This document shows positions 29,374 through 41,530 of a DNA stretch of 64,000 nt, in pieces. Source of the stretch: Plantago major (taxonomy: Eukaryota; Streptophyta; Magnoliopsida; Lamiales; Plantaginaceae); NCBI GenBank assembly GCA_026545765.1, contig CM048840.1, positions 23,750,765-23,814,764 on the forward strand. Reading direction: 5' to 3'. Within the stretch, counting starts at the first letter, position 1, and every line of letters begins with the position of its first letter. Under the pieces are notes generated by a model. It did no database searches and was not told the DNA's origin. It saw only the letters and a program-made list of their open reading frames with translations. A program made the translations under genes and the position numbers.

Positions 29374-32300
29374 TCAAATTTTCCGGTTGATCCGAACAAC
29401 TTCTTCAACAAGGGTATCTCCAGTGGTATCCTTAATGACAAGTTGACTTGAGGAGGGAGGATTTGATTGTTTTCTTTTTCTTCCTCTGCCTTTCTGAGGC
29501 ATCTCTTTTTCCCCCTTAGTCATGAATGACTGACTCATGATAGCATAAGCTTCAGAGAGAGTTTCAAAGTTGTTCTGGAGATTGTTGTGCACCCTGACCA
29601 ATTCTTGAAGTTCCTTCTTCAGTTCTTTGTTCTGCCTAATCAGTTCCTGCTCCTTTGTGTTGAGCTCTTCAAGCGGCCTTAGGATGGCGTTGGCTTGCAG
29701 GACAACATGGCTGGCTTCATTCAATGCTGCATTAGCATTGTTACAATCCTCATCCCTGACCAACCCTAGGTCTTTCTGAGAGAGAGCTATGCTGGTTGCT
29801 CTGTTGAGTAAAGCAGCAGCCAATGGCTTCATCTCTTCTGGGACGGATTTTAGCACTTCTGTGTCTTGGGCAACTAGTGTCTTTCTGAGTTCTAAAAAGA
29901 CACTGTTCCTTGCATGGTGCTCTTCACTTCTTGAACTACTTGGTGCAGAGAATATATGAGGAGCAAGTAGGGCTCTTTTGTGCTGAGTGACAAGTCTCTC
30001 ATCTTCTGCTTCAGTAATCAAGTTGTGGGTTTCAGCATCACTATCATAATCCTTTTCTTGGATTGTTTGCAGATTGACAATCTTCTTCTGCTTTCCATCA
30101 AGTGTGCTGGCCTTCTGAGAAGATGTAGAAGGTCTTTCTGATGCAGTCTCAGCATCATGCTCTTCATCATCATTGTCATCCATGGCATCTATCTCAGCAG
30201 CTGTGACAACAATGGCATTTTTCAAATTTCTTTGCTCATCTAGGAGTGCCAATTCCTTAGCATTAGCTTCTTCGAGCTTCTTGATTTTGGCTTCCTTTTC
30301 ATCAACAAGAGCTTGAGTCTCAATGTTGATTCTCTTCTCTTCTTCCAATACCTTTCTGAGTTGTTCAATCCTAAACTCAGCAGCTGAAATTTCTTCTATG
30401 GCATTATTGTGTTCAGCTTGATGGGTATCTTGATGAGACTTGGGAGGTGATGATGATGGAGCTTTCTTAGAAATTGAGGGATTAGCCTTTTCTCCACTTT
30501 CTTTGCTAGCTTCCTGAATCCCGCCTTGTCCAGGTTGGGGATCATCATTCTGATCATCATCATCCTTTTTCTTTGCTTCTTGGTTTGGATGCTCAGAGGG
30601 AGGTTCTTGATAATCATTTTCGTCCATCTCCTTGTCATCTTCTGAAACCAGGTTGATCACATTTGGGAATGTAATCATCCTCCTATTGACTTCTTCTTGT
30701 TCAGCAGGATAAGTAGTGAGCTTGCTGGGCAAGGCAGGATGGGTAACCATCTGCTCTTGGGTTTGAGCATCCGCAGACTTGAAATCTGCTATAAGTCTTT
30801 GTACTACTTCATGAATGAAGTCTTCATGCATCAGAGTGGCAAATGAGTAGGACTCTATTGGGAACAATGCATGGATATAATCTTCCAGATTGAAGGCGAT
30901 TGCTTTCTTTTCTGGGACGTCGATTACTCTGGCTAATTCTGAAAGGTCAGCCTTTCTGAGTTTCTGCCATTGTCTGAAGCACTTGAGATGTTTCTTTAAA
31001 GTGTGCTTCTGGAAAGCCTTGAGTAAATCAACTGGCACTAGACTTTGAGCCTGAAAGAAGGTGTTCAAGTTAGTTTTGTTCAAACCACTTGTGTTAGTAT
31101 CTGTGTGCAGAAGTAAGCTTTCTGAGCATACCTGTGTAGAAACACTAGGCTCATCTGCTTGGTTTTTTCCTTGCTTGCTTGGGCACAGAGGCCTCAGATA
31201 CTTTGGTGTGAGGAGAAGTTTTATCCTCATCAACCTTTCTTTCTGCTTGAACCTGAGAATTAAAATCAAATATGTTTAGAAACTGTTAACAGAAAAGATA
31301 GGTTGAAAAGTTCTTTCTGAGACTTCACTTACTTCCAAGTGAGGAAGCTCAGTAGCATGTTCCTCATAAACCTTGGGGGTTTCTGGCACCTTTTCTGCAG
31401 ATACTGCTTGTTCAACAGTTTTAGTTTCTTTTGGAGGAGATAAGACCACAGTCTTTCCTTCCAATTGTTCTTCTGACTGAGCCTGTAAGAACGAACATAA
31501 AAGATTTAGTAGTGGGTTTTCCAGAGCATTCTTTGAAGAAGACTATTACTGATTACTTACCTTCTCAGCAGAATGCTCAGTAAATACTTCCTCAGAAAGC
31601 TTTTCAGCCTCTGGAATCTCTAGGTTTCGGGGTGTTGGTTCCACCACCACTACTTCCTCAGTTGGAGCCTAAGAAGAGACATTAAGAAAATTGGAACATA
31701 AGATAAGAGCATTTTTTAGTTATTTCTTGTTCAGAGATAACTTTACTACCTGTGCGACAGGCTCTTCTTGATGTTCTGAGGTTGGAGGAACCTCTTCTTG
31801 ATTCAAGGGCGTGGACAAGTTTTCTTCCCCCTGAAAGTGTGTCTCCAAGTTGGCCTGTAACAAATACAGCTTATGAGTAACAAGTTAACATGCAATTATG
31901 TTGACATGTTAGATACAAACTATCTTTGTTACCTTAATAGAGTCAGGCTGGTCATTGATCTCTTGGACTTGTGGTGATTCCACAGTCTCTCTGTGCTCAT
32001 TATTGTTCTCCTCTGCAGTATCATTCTGAGTCTCCATCTCAGTTTGATCCCTTTCTGAGAGTTGAGCTCTCTCAGAAGGTTGAGGAACCTGTTCAAGAAC
32101 AGGGGTTTTCTTGACAATATTAAGTGCTGGCATTGTGAATGTGGAAGCAATGGCAACATCTTCCATCATTCTATCTTCCTCACCTGGCCTTCTTCTTCTG
32201 CTTTGGGAGGGGCTCTTGTCTTTCTGAAGAGCTGAGCTTGATGCTCCTCCATGGGTCACATACTTGAATCTTTTGAGTACTTTTGCAAGTACTTCATCAT

Positions 32301-33539
32301 CCTCAGAATCACTATTTTGTGTTGGTGCAGACCCATCTATGATATTTCTATCATCTCTGGAGAGTTCTGGAGCATTCTGGTTCAGGACTCTTGGGGCATT
32401 CTGGAGTTGCCTTTCTGGGCGTCCAACATCTTCTGAGACTTTGTCTCCAGAAGGTTGTGCCTCTTGTATGCTTAGGGGCTTGGAGGATCTTTTGCTATGA
32501 GTCCTCTTTCTCTTGGCAACTAGAGGTTTAGCTTGAGCTTGCTCAGAGACCTCCTCACCTTGTTGTGCAGTTTCTTCTTCTTACGCTTTTCTCGAAAGTG
32601 CTCGGCGAAGTTTCTCCTTTTCTTCAAAAGCGTGTCTAAAGAGAGAGTTGGTGACTGGGATTTCCTGCCTTTCTCTGAGAGTGATTCCCATTGTTTCCAG
32701 AATGTAACAGATTCTGAGACCAAAGTGCATATATTGTCCTTTGGCTCAGCAAGGCCATTGATGATTTTGGGCTCAAATTCCTCAATATGTCCAAGGAATT
32801 TGTTGAAGGCGTACTTCCCCCAATTGAAGTGGGTTTCCTGCCCTTCATGCTTCTTGTTCAAAAGATGCATCATCATCCATCTCTCCATGCTTATCTGTTC
32901 TACTCCACCTTTGTTGCCATCAAAGCAACGGACCAGAATAAGAGCTAAAGTACTCCAGTGTTTCTGGAGATGACTAGTTCTGATGGCTTTCAGAACAAAG
33001 TCTCCTGGATAACCCTTTGCATTTTCTAACTGGATTGCTTCAAATAGCTCCTTGACACCTTGAATCATGGAAGCGTCCTTGATGTTGATGTCTTCAAATG
33101 TTCCTCGATTTTTCAATCGGAATATCTTGCAGAAAGTCTTGCAGTCTAGAACAATTTCTTGTCCTTGGACTTCAGTCTGCATGTATTTTTCTTCTTCATC
33201 ATTCACAACTTTTGTGAAGATTTTGGAGTTGTTATAGAACTCCAGTACATCCAGTGTGGATAATCCACTGGGTGCAGCAGATAGAAGCTTGTAGATATGG
33301 GAATTCTTCAGCATCCCCAATATCAGTTTCCTTTCTGGTTTTGAATGTATAACTGCTAGTACATATCTCTTTACTAGAAAAGCTCCCCAATTCATTTTGT
33401 GGTTAGGGTTCCAGTTCGATGGGGTAAACTTTCCCAGAAGGCGTTTATTCAACACCTTAAGTTCCTTTCCTCCTTGCTTTTCAGCAGGAGCAGATGATAC
33501 GGCCTTAGGGTTCTTGGTGGTCATCTTCTTGGGTGCCAT
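29374..33539 (-). pseudogene. Copia-3 extra ORF 1: multi-exon gene after pol
   Basis: The ATG at 33539 (MAPKKMTTKNPKAV) opens an N-terminal domain of about 320 residues (NWNPNHKMNWGAFLVKRY, CKTFCKIFRL, HWSTLALILVRCF). After a one-base shift near 32582 an acidic tail runs to the donor at 31933. Short exons with GT-AG borders follow: 31750-31854, 31561-31668, 31333-31482 and 31132-31252. The large last exon runs 29374-31050. Exons 2-4 have lengths divisible by three (105, 108, 150), start with Ala codons and are acidic. Exon 5 is 121 bases, one too many, in an A-run. The last exon has two coiled coils and a basic KGRGRKRKQS cluster. Function unknown. Confidence 0.65.
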
Positions 33540-33737
33540 CTCTTATATAGAGTTTTCAGTGAGTGTTTTTCAGATGAATTTCGCACAATTAATCGAGATT
33601 AGTCTGTCTTTTCAGAAGACTAAGCACAAGAAGTTGAGTTTGCAGAGGGGGTTTTGCAGAAATCTTGAGAGATTTTGCTGTTTTGATGCAAGTTTGAAAT
33701 TTCGGAATTGGTAAAAGTGTTTGTCTTTTGCCCAAAT

Positions 33738-33751
33738 CCTATATATATAGC
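33738..33751 (-). promoter_or_regulatory. Possible internal promoter for extra ORF 1
   Basis: The minus strand reads GCTATATATATAGG about 200 bases before the ATG at 33539. It could let the extra ORF be expressed apart from gag-pol. Context is AT-rich, so chance is possible. Confidence 0.35.
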
Positions 33752-34458
33752 AGACAAAATGTACATAGATACAACATACATATAGCTGAATATGAATGCA
33801 TGTCTTTGCATCTGCATAGGCATGGTACGTCCTTTGTACTTCATTAAATGCGTAGTGGGCCATGTCTGCATTTCTCAACAGACATTACTTGATTTGTTTT
33901 AATCTCAACCGTTGAGATCAAACATTTATTCATCAAGGGCTTATATTGAATATCTTGTAATGATATCAATCAACAAATGGTAATGTGCCGACTTGATGGA
34001 TTTTTAATATGCTACATTCATTGTGTCACTTAGTAAAGAGTAGGAACACTTAATCGTTTGAGCTTATCATTCTGAGTGTCAAGTCCTTATCTATATATTG
34101 TTTATCATGAAAATGGTAAAGATACAAGACATTGCACATGTTTGACTTTCAGAACTTATACCTTTTGGGCTTTGTGTGTCCATTTCTCTTTATGACTAAA
34201 TAGCTTTCTGAATTCAAGTGTCAGAAGCTTGCTTGTTGAATGTATTTGACCCACTCTCAGTAAGTAAGTTCTAGTTTTATTTACTTATTAATGTGTACCA
34301 ACCTTTGCCTTTCTGGATACCCGTTCCAGAAATGTTTTGCCTTTCTGAGTGTTGCTACTCAGAAACCTTTGCATCACTTCTTATCAACTTGGCTTTCTGA
34401 GAACCTGTTCTCAGAGGCCTACTCACTTATTCAGACTTTAGAGATTCAGGACAATTTT
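33752..34458 (-). other. Spacer between pol and extra ORFs, Copia-3
   Basis: No gene seen. Contains several CTTTCTGA family motifs (about 34204, 34340 and 34391). Confidence 0.55.
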
Positions 34459-35966
34459 TCAGTCCTTAGGAAACTCCATTAATCCAAGATTGTGTCTCAA
34501 AGTCAAGAACCGGCTTTCTTGTAAGGGCTTGGTGAAGATATCTGCAAGTTGGTCTTCTGTGCCAATCTTGAGTATCTCTATATTGCCTTTCTCAACATGG
34601 TCTCTGATGAAGTGGTGTCTAACATCAATGTGCTTTGTTCTGGCATGGAACTTGGGGTTCTGTGTGATTGCAATAGCACTTGTGTTATCACATAAAATGG
34701 GAGTTTTCTCTTCATTGAGTCCATAGTCTCTGAGTTGTTGTTGAATCCACAGAATTTGTGTTGCACAACAACCAGCAGCAATATATTCAGCCTATGTGGT
34801 AGAAGTTGCAATTGAGTTTTGTTTCTTGCTAAACCATGAGATAAGTCTAGTTCCCAGAAACTGACAAGTTCCTGAGGTAATTTTCCTATCAAGCATTGAT
34901 CCAGCAGAATCAGCATCTGAGTAACCAGCCAAACTCAATCCACTTTCTTTAGGATACCACAATCCTACATCTACTGTACCTTTCACATACTTTAATATTT
35001 TCATAGCAGTGTTGTAGTGTGATTGGATTGGATTTGTTTGAAATCTAGCACATACTCCAACTGCATATTGAATATCAGGTCTGCTTGCAGTAAGGTAAAG
35101 TAGTGAACCTATCAATTTCCTATAATTGTGTTCATCAACACTCTTATCTGATTCAGTATAGGTCATCTTGGTTCCTATGCTCATAGGTATCTTAGCATTC
35201 TTTTCAGAAGGCTTAAGATTGAACTTTGTGAGCATGTCTTTTGCATACTTTGTCTGACTAATGAATATTCCATCATTGAGTTGCTTGACTTGCAATCCTA
35301 GGAAATAGTTCAATTCTCCCATCATGCTCATCTCAAATTTACTTTTCATGAGATTTGCAAAGTCATCACAAAGTTGCTTGTCCTTAGATCCAAATATGAT
35401 GTCATCAACATATACTTGAACTAAGAGTAGTTTCCCATCATGATTTAAAGTAAATAAAGTTTTATCAACTTCACCTTTCTTGAAACCACTTTCCAGAAGG
35501 TATTTGGCCAAAGTGTCATACCATGCTCTTGGAGCCTGTTTCAGTCCATAAAGAGCTTTCTGTAGCTTATAGACCATTCTACTTTCTGAGGAAACTTCAA
35601 AGCCAGGTGGTTGCTCAACATAGACTTCCTCAGCAAGTTCACCATTCAAGAATGCACTTTTTATATCCATCTGATAAACTTTAAAATCTTTATGAGCTAC
35701 AAAGGCCAAAAAGAGTCTTATTGCATCCAATCTGGCAACAGGTTCATATGACTCGTCAAAATCTAGACCTTCAGTTTGGGTGAATCCCTTGGCAACCAAC
35801 CTTGCTTTGTTTCTGGTTATTTCACCAGATTCATTCATCTTGTTTCTGAAAACCCACTTAGTTCCAATCACAGATATTCCTTCTACAAATGGAACTAGTT
35901 TCCAGACTTTGTTTCTCTCAAACTGATCCAACTCTTCTTGCATTGCTGAGATCCAGTCTTGGTCTC
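34459..35966 (-). pseudogene. Reverse transcriptase and RNase H of Copia-3
   Basis: From the TSD of the CACTA element down: [79 protein letters not shown], the active site [11 protein letters not shown], then YFLGLQVKQ and [10 protein letters not shown]. RNase H begins at [18 protein letters not shown] at 34792-34794 replaces the glutamate of the TEAEY block, cutting off RNase H. The frame is then open to the end (ADIFTKPL, TGA at 34459). Apart from that stop and the CACTA insertion it is well preserved. Confidence 0.92.
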
Positions 35967-35969
35967 TTA
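35967..35969. other. Target-site duplication of the CACTA element (TTA)
   Basis: TTA on the left, TTA again at 37054-37056. Three bases is the hallmark of CACTA transposons. The target is the start of the Copia-3 RT frame. Confidence 0.85.
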
Positions 35970-36002
35970 CACTACAAGAATCCATCCGTAACGGGACGGA
36001 AA

Positions 36003-36278
36003 GGGGCGACGGATTTTATCCGTCGCCCCTGTAGCGACGGATCGCTACTTGGGGCGACGGATTCTATCCGTCGCCCCGTTTGGCGACGGATAAAGGTTAT
36101 CCGTCGCTCTGTAGCGACGGATAAAATTATCCGTCGCTACAGAGCGTTGACCAAAATTAAAAAAAAAAAAAAAAATTTTAGCGACGGATAAATCTATCCG
36201 TCGCTACATAGCGACGGATAGGCCGGAAAAAAAAAAAAAAAATTAGCGACGGATAGATCTAGATCTATCCGTCGCTAA
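36003..36278. repeat. Left subterminal array of CACTA (CGACGGAT motif)
   Basis: Successive inverted pairs, for example GGCGACGGAT-TTT-ATCCGTCGCC from 36005, a near copy from 36053, then GCGACGGATAAA...TATCCGTCGC pairs to 36278. A matching but shorter array lies at 36848-37030. Confidence 0.85.
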
Positions 36279-36299
36279 AAACCTAAAAAAAATATAATA

Positions 36300-36785
36300 T
36301 ATCTCCTCCACCACCTCCTTTTCTCCACTACTTCTCCTCTCCTCCTCCTCCCACCACCACCATCCTCCACCACCACCATCTCCTCCCACCACCACCATCC
36401 TCCACCACCACCATCTCCTCCACCACCTTTCTCCTCCCACCACCACCACCTTTCTCCTCCCACCACCACCATCCTCCACCACCACCATCTCCTCCACCAC
36501 CTCCTTTCCTCCACCACCATCTCACCACCACCACCACCACCTCTCTCCTCCCACCACCACCACCCTGCCACCACCACCATCCTCCACCACCACCATCTCC
36601 TCCACCACCTCCTTTCCTCCACCATCCTCCTCCACCACCACCACCTCTCTACTCCCACCACCACCGCACCACCACCTGCCACCACCACCATCTCCTCCAC
36701 CACCACCACCACCCTTCCACCACCACCACCGCCCACCACCACCCGCACCACACCCACCGCACCACCACGCCACCACCGCACCATC
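36300..36785. repeat. CCACCA/CTCCTC simple-sequence block inside CACTA
   Basis: Almost pure CCACCAC, CATCCTCC and CTCCTCC units with a loose 24-27-base higher-order period. The minus-strand Gly/Val/Trp/Arg frames it produces (up to 169 codons) are composition artefacts. Confidence 0.85.
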
Positions 36786-37056
36786 GCCGGATTAATCCGT
36801 ATCTGAATATAAAAATTGATACGATTTTATTTTTTTTAAAAAAAAAAAGGCGGATAGATCTATCCGTCGCCCCATAATCATTTTTTTTTAAAAAGGTCAA
36901 TCCGTCGTCAATCGCGAATTGACGACGGATTTTTATCCGTCGCCATAGCTCGAGGCGACGGATTTTTATCCGTCGCCGATCCGTCGCCGGAGTCGGCGAC
37001 GGATAAATTTCTGCATCGACGGATCTATCCGCTCTGCCATGATTTTTGTAGTGTTA

Positions 37057-38900
37057 ATGCTTCTTCTATAGTTTTTGGTTCAATGTTTGAGATAAAACAT
37101 CCAAAGAGAGAATTAGCATTTTCAGCTATTGCTCTCCTAGTCCTAACACCTTGATTGATTGGTCCAATCACGTCTTTTGCAGGATGATCCTTGATCCATC
37201 TCATCATGGGTTTAGGGCTAGTAGGGTCAACATCTATGTGATTTGAATGTGAATCACTATGATTATGACTTGATACTTCTTCAGTATCTGTGACATTTTG
37301 CACCTTAGAAGGGCGGTGAATGTCTGACACTTGCTCAGTGTGAGAGCTTTCTGGGACATGCCTGTCAGAGGTCATTTCCAGAGTTAGCTCTCTGATGAAC
37401 ATCTTCAGTTTCCATTTCTGGAATTCTCATAGGAAATTCTTCATCATGTCTAAGAATCATCTGGTTGTTACTAGGCATTTCATGCTTTTCTTCGTCAGAG
37501 TCATCCTCCCTTTCCACAATGATGTTTTTCCTTTCTGAGGGTTCTTCTTCAGAATCCTTTATCATTAGTTCCTTGAACCTTTCTGAGAGTTCATCAGCAA
37601 GGGGTGTTTTCTTGCTTCCTTCATAGAATACAACATGAATTGATTCTTCAATTTTCTTTGTTCTTTTGTTGTAAACTCTGTATGCTTTGCTATTCATAGA
37701 ATAACCAAAAAACACGCCTTCATCTGCCTTTGGTTGAATGTTCTTAGAAACTCTTTTCCATTGTTAAGAATAAAACATCTACAACCAAATACTTTTACAT
37801 GTTTGATATTAGGGGGTCTACCAACCAAGAGTTCATATGGGGTCTTGTCATGGTGTTTATTTATCAAACATCTGTTCTGAGTGTAGCATGCTGTGTTTAC
37901 AACTTCAACCCAATAAACTTCACTTATCTCAGTGTCAGCTAGCATTGTCCTTGCTGCTTCTTTAAGGGTTCTATTTTTCCTTTATGCAACACCATTTTGT
38001 TGTGGTGTTCTCACAGAGGAAAGTTAATGTTGTATACCTTTGCTGGTACAAAACTCCTTTATGTACTGGTTGACAAACTCAGTACCATGGTCTGTTCTGA
38101 TTGCAGATACCTTGTCATTTTTCATGACTTCAAGCTTATTCAGCAAGTTTGGTATCTCCACCCTTGCATCAGATTTGTGCTTCAGAAAGACAACCCAAGT
38201 GAATCTTGAGAAGTCATCTACAACAACAAGACCATACTTCTTTCATGCATAACTAGTCACAGATGATTCAAAAAGATCCATGTGTAATAGTTGCAGTGGT
38301 CTAACACTAGAGTGTTTGGTTTTGGACTTGAAAGAGATTTTGGATTGTTTTCCCATCTGACAGGCAAAACAGATACCATCCTTTCTGAAAGATGTTTTGG
38401 GAAGGCCAACCACTAACTCTTTCTTGGCAAGTTTGTTCAGAGTTTTGAAATTCAAGTGACTTGTTCTTTTGTGCCATAACCAGTGCTCTTCTGTGTGACC
38501 TGATTGACTCACCATGAGACATTCTTCAGTTGTGGCAGATGCCCAATCGGCAACATAAAGACTTCCTTTCCGCCGAGCAACCAAGATTGTCTGCTTTGAC
38601 TCATTGTCAATAAGTTTGCAATACTTTGCTTTGAATTTCACAGTGAATCCCTTGTCGGCAAACTGGCTCATGCTAAATAGATTATATTTCAAACCTTTAA
38701 CATGTAATACGTCAGTGATTGTTAATGATCCTAATTTGACGTTGCCAAATCCCAAAGAGGGATTTAATTCTCCTCCAAAGAAATCGATGTCCGTCCATTG
38801 TTGCAAGCTTTGTAGTTGACCAGATTTGCTTTGTCTCTTGTCATGTGCTTTCCGCATCCACTATCAAATAGCCATTGAGCCTTAGTCCAAGAGGCGTTCT
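37057..38900 (-). pseudogene. Protease and integrase of Copia-3
   Basis: From 38900 down: the protease motif LFDSGCGKHM near 38880, then LHVKGLKYNLFSMSQ, the GAG-pre-integrase finger (HLNFKTLNKLAKKELV...CFACQMGKQ) and the integrase core. The first catalytic Asp is in VVDDFSRFTW and the second in IRTDHGTEF. The third catalytic residue, Glu of QQNGVAE, is a TAA at 37982-37984. Another TAA lies about 17 codons before it, and there is a frameshift near 37745. The hydrophilic linker to RT ends at 37057 where the CACTA element entered. Confidence 0.88.
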
Positions 38901-38921
38901 GCACAAAACAGGAAACAGGAG

Positions 38922-39533
38922 TTAGGTTCTTGCTTCAATGATAGAACCATTTAGACTAAACATTCTTCCAGTAGGAATCCACATTTTAGTGAATTTCTTG
39001 GGAGTTTGTTTTTGTCTATCTTGATCAGAAGGAGATGTAATAAAATCAGTAATTTTGATCTCAATCTTCCTTCTTGGGGTGTTTCTAGGTGTTCCCTTTG
39101 GTGCTTTCTGGATCCTGGGTTTCTGGGGTTGCTTTTCAGCAAACTTAGCCTTTCTGGCCAGGTTCCTTCTAGCTCTGGCATTCAGTTTTTCAGTGGCTTG
39201 AGATTTCTTCCACTTCTGTCTATTGCTACGTGCAATATCAGCCTTGCGCCATTGTTCTTGTCCTTCCTTATATTGTTGTAGAAGAACTTTTCCAATAGCA
39301 CGATAGCCAATGCCATTTCGAACACCTTTGGCTTTCTGAATACGTTCTTCAGAAGCCTTACTAGTTTCTGCACCATCTTTATTTTCATAAAATGGTACAG
39401 TAGAGAATTTGCCTATTCCAGCAATTCTTCCTTTCCTAGTAATGTAGCAATGTGGATGGTTGCATGTCTGAGGGTTGTGTTTCTTTTCAGAAACCTTATC
39501 CACAAGTTTCTTGTGAACTTGTTGTTCTTTCAA
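38922..39533 (-). pseudogene. Basic gag/pol linker of Copia-3
   Basis: An open stretch of 203 codons, extremely rich in Lys and Arg (RRNLARKAKFAEKQPQKPR), with a CNHPHC cluster near its start. It follows the coiled-coil part of gag and precedes the protease, so it may act as the nucleic-acid-binding tail of gag. I recognise no exact family. Confidence 0.55.
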
Positions 39534-39565
39534 AGGCTGGGTTGCTACTCCTTTTCCTTTGTCAA

Positions 39566-41413
39566 CTACCCTAGCTTTCTGACCAATGCTATAGGTGGTT
39601 GAAGAACCATTGACTTTTTAAAGGTCAACCTTTCATCACTCTTCTTCAGAGGAGATGAATTACTCGATTGTTCATCAAGTCCAAGTCCACCTTTCTCAGA
39701 GGGATCTCTCAGATAGGATTGAACCTCAGTGAGAGTGTCACTAGCCTTTGCATAAGATTGGAAGGATAGCTCTTTCTTTCTAAGTTCTTCATTCTCAAAA
39801 AGCAGCTTCATCATTTTCTTATTAAGTTCATCCAAGGCTAGTTTGTGAGAATTTTCATTCTCAGATATCTGAGCTTTCAGAAAGGCTATTTCAGCGTTCT
39901 TGTTCTCAAATACTTTGGTTAGCTCAGAAACCTCTTTTTCAAGAGTTTCTTTGCTTTCCTCTAGAATTCTGGTTTTGGATTGTGCTTCCAGAAATTCTTT
40001 CTCATAACGATCCAATTCACTCTTGACCAACTCCAGATCCTCAATTCCATCATCACTCTCATAGTACAGAAATTGTGAATTGTTAGTTACCTCATCAGCC
40101 ATAAGACACATTTCAATGTTGGAGATGTTTGGACCAGAATCTCAAAGAACTCCACACATTTCATTCTTCTTAAGGCCGAAGTCGATTACATCGTGGGTGA
40201 TTCCACACAATTCTGGTGATGGTAGGTTTGAGTCATCTGAATCTCCATCTTCAGAATCTGTCTCAATGTCTAGAGCATCAAGTTGAATTTGAATCTTCGT
40301 CCTTTCTCTTGATCACCAAGAAGGCCCTTTGATTTCTCTTGAAATTTCTTACATCCTTCTTATCACTGTCTTGAGCTTGTTTAAAGCAGACAATCTCTCT
40401 GAAGTGACCAGCTTTTGACAATAGAAGCGGATATCATTTCCTATTTTGCAGACTTCAAGATTAACACCTTTACGAATGGGGTGTTCAGAGAGTTGTTCAT
40501 TTATATGTTCTTGTACTGATGATAGTTTGGGCCAAGATGCTTTTTCAGCTTTTCTTTAGCTTTTCTTCTCTCAATCTCTTGACTCACAAATTTCTTCATG
40601 TGTCTTACTGCAAGAGAATTTTCTTCAGATGCATCTTTGGTATCCTTCTTTCAAGAACCACGAGAAACTAGAGCAACACTTTGCAACTTTTCAAATTGTT
40701 TGTTCTCTCCGAGTTGTCTCATAGTCTCTGAGCAAGATGATAGAAGAGCTCTTTGGAGTAATATTTGGCATCCCTTGATTGAAATAAAAGAACTTAGTGT
40801 GTTCCCAGTTGTGATTGAGACTTCTGACAATAGTCTTAATCTTTTCTGACTGGGAGTATCTATTGCTTTCACCAAGTGCAGCCATATCACTCATAAGAGT
40901 AGTAAATCTGAAATCAAGTTCTTCCAGAGTTTCAGTGGGACCTTGTTTGAAGTTTTGGAACTTCAATTTAAGAACTTGAACTTGTTTTCTTTGGTTTTCG
41001 CCCGCACGATTTCTTCAATCAATTGCCAGCAACTTCGCTTTTAGCACCCTACGCTTTAATCGTATGTGCTCAGGTGTCGATCTGATGATGATATTACGAG
41101 CTTGACCATCCAATCTGTTTCTCTTGGCATCTTCAGATGTCCAGAGCTCTCTTGGCTTGTCTTCATACACAATGCTTCCACGAGCAACATGACCACTATC
41201 ACTAGCAGCCATATCCTCGCTTTCATCTTCCTTGTCTGAGGCTTTTCTTCCATCAGACACCTCAGTAACTTGTTTGAGTTGTCTGATTTTGATAGGCCCT
41301 TCATTGATGACATAGATCATTTCGTCACTAATGGCCTCCAAATGGAGCATCATGTTGTTCTTCCATTTCTCGTAGTTTTCTGGCTTCAGAATGGGCGCAT
41401 CACTCAGAGACAT
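39566..41413 (-). pseudogene. gag: Gag of Copia-3
   Basis: Starts MSLSDAPILKPENYEKWK at 41413. The capsid block WTSEDAKRNRLDGQARNII and the second part FNLDFRFTTLMSDMAALGE (about 40930) are in different frames. A knuckle-like YCQK...AGHFREIVC near 40420 needs one more shift. The end (39566-40111) is a 181-codon coiled coil with heptads (LEKEVSELTKVFENKNAEIAFLK), typical of the long gag of SIRE-like elements. At least three frameshifts and two stops lie between the parts. Confidence 0.82.
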
Positions 41414-41516
41414 ACCTGCACACTTAACACACAAATTATATATTCCTCAGAGAGGGACAAAGTTTCTTCACCTATCTGGGGATCTAGGTTCAGTGCAGAA
41501 GGCTTGTGAACCTCCT

Positions 41517-41530
41517 GCTCTGATACCACT
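41517..41530 (-). other. Primer-binding site (tRNA-Met type), Copia-3
   Basis: The minus strand reads AGTGGTATCAGAGC directly after ...GGACCAACA of the 5' LTR. Confidence 0.92.

Larger units (their letters stand above)
35970..37053. mobile_element. Non-autonomous CACTA (En/Spm) element
   Basis: 1084 bases with termini CACTACAAGAATC and, on the other strand, CACTACAAAAATC, flanked by TTA. It carries no transposase. Subterminal regions are packed with CGACGGAT/ATCCGTCG, mostly as short inverted pairs, as expected for transposase binding sites. The middle is a CCACCA-type simple sequence. It interrupts Copia-3 pol between the integrase and RT. Confidence 0.9.

Noticed and set aside
32570..32600. 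An additional intron in Copia-3 extra ORF 1 starting at the GTAAGAAG near 32583
   Set aside because: The downstream open frame resumes within a few bases, too short for a plant intron. A one-base indel in the AAGAAGAAG run explains it better.
28354..33539. Calling the extra Copia-3 ORFs an envelope gene
   Set aside because: Extra ORFs of SIRE-like elements are sometimes called envelope-like, but I see no signal peptide, membrane segment or furin-type site here, only acidic, coiled-coil and basic parts.
36003..36278. CRISPR-like array
   Set aside because: Repeats are short inverted pairs without spacers of constant length, inside a CACTA transposon in plant DNA.
36243..36784. Long minus-strand frames rich in Gly, Val and Trp (up to 169 codons)
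   Set aside because: They are produced by the CCACCA/CTCCTC simple sequence inside the CACTA element, overlap one another in several frames and have no domain.
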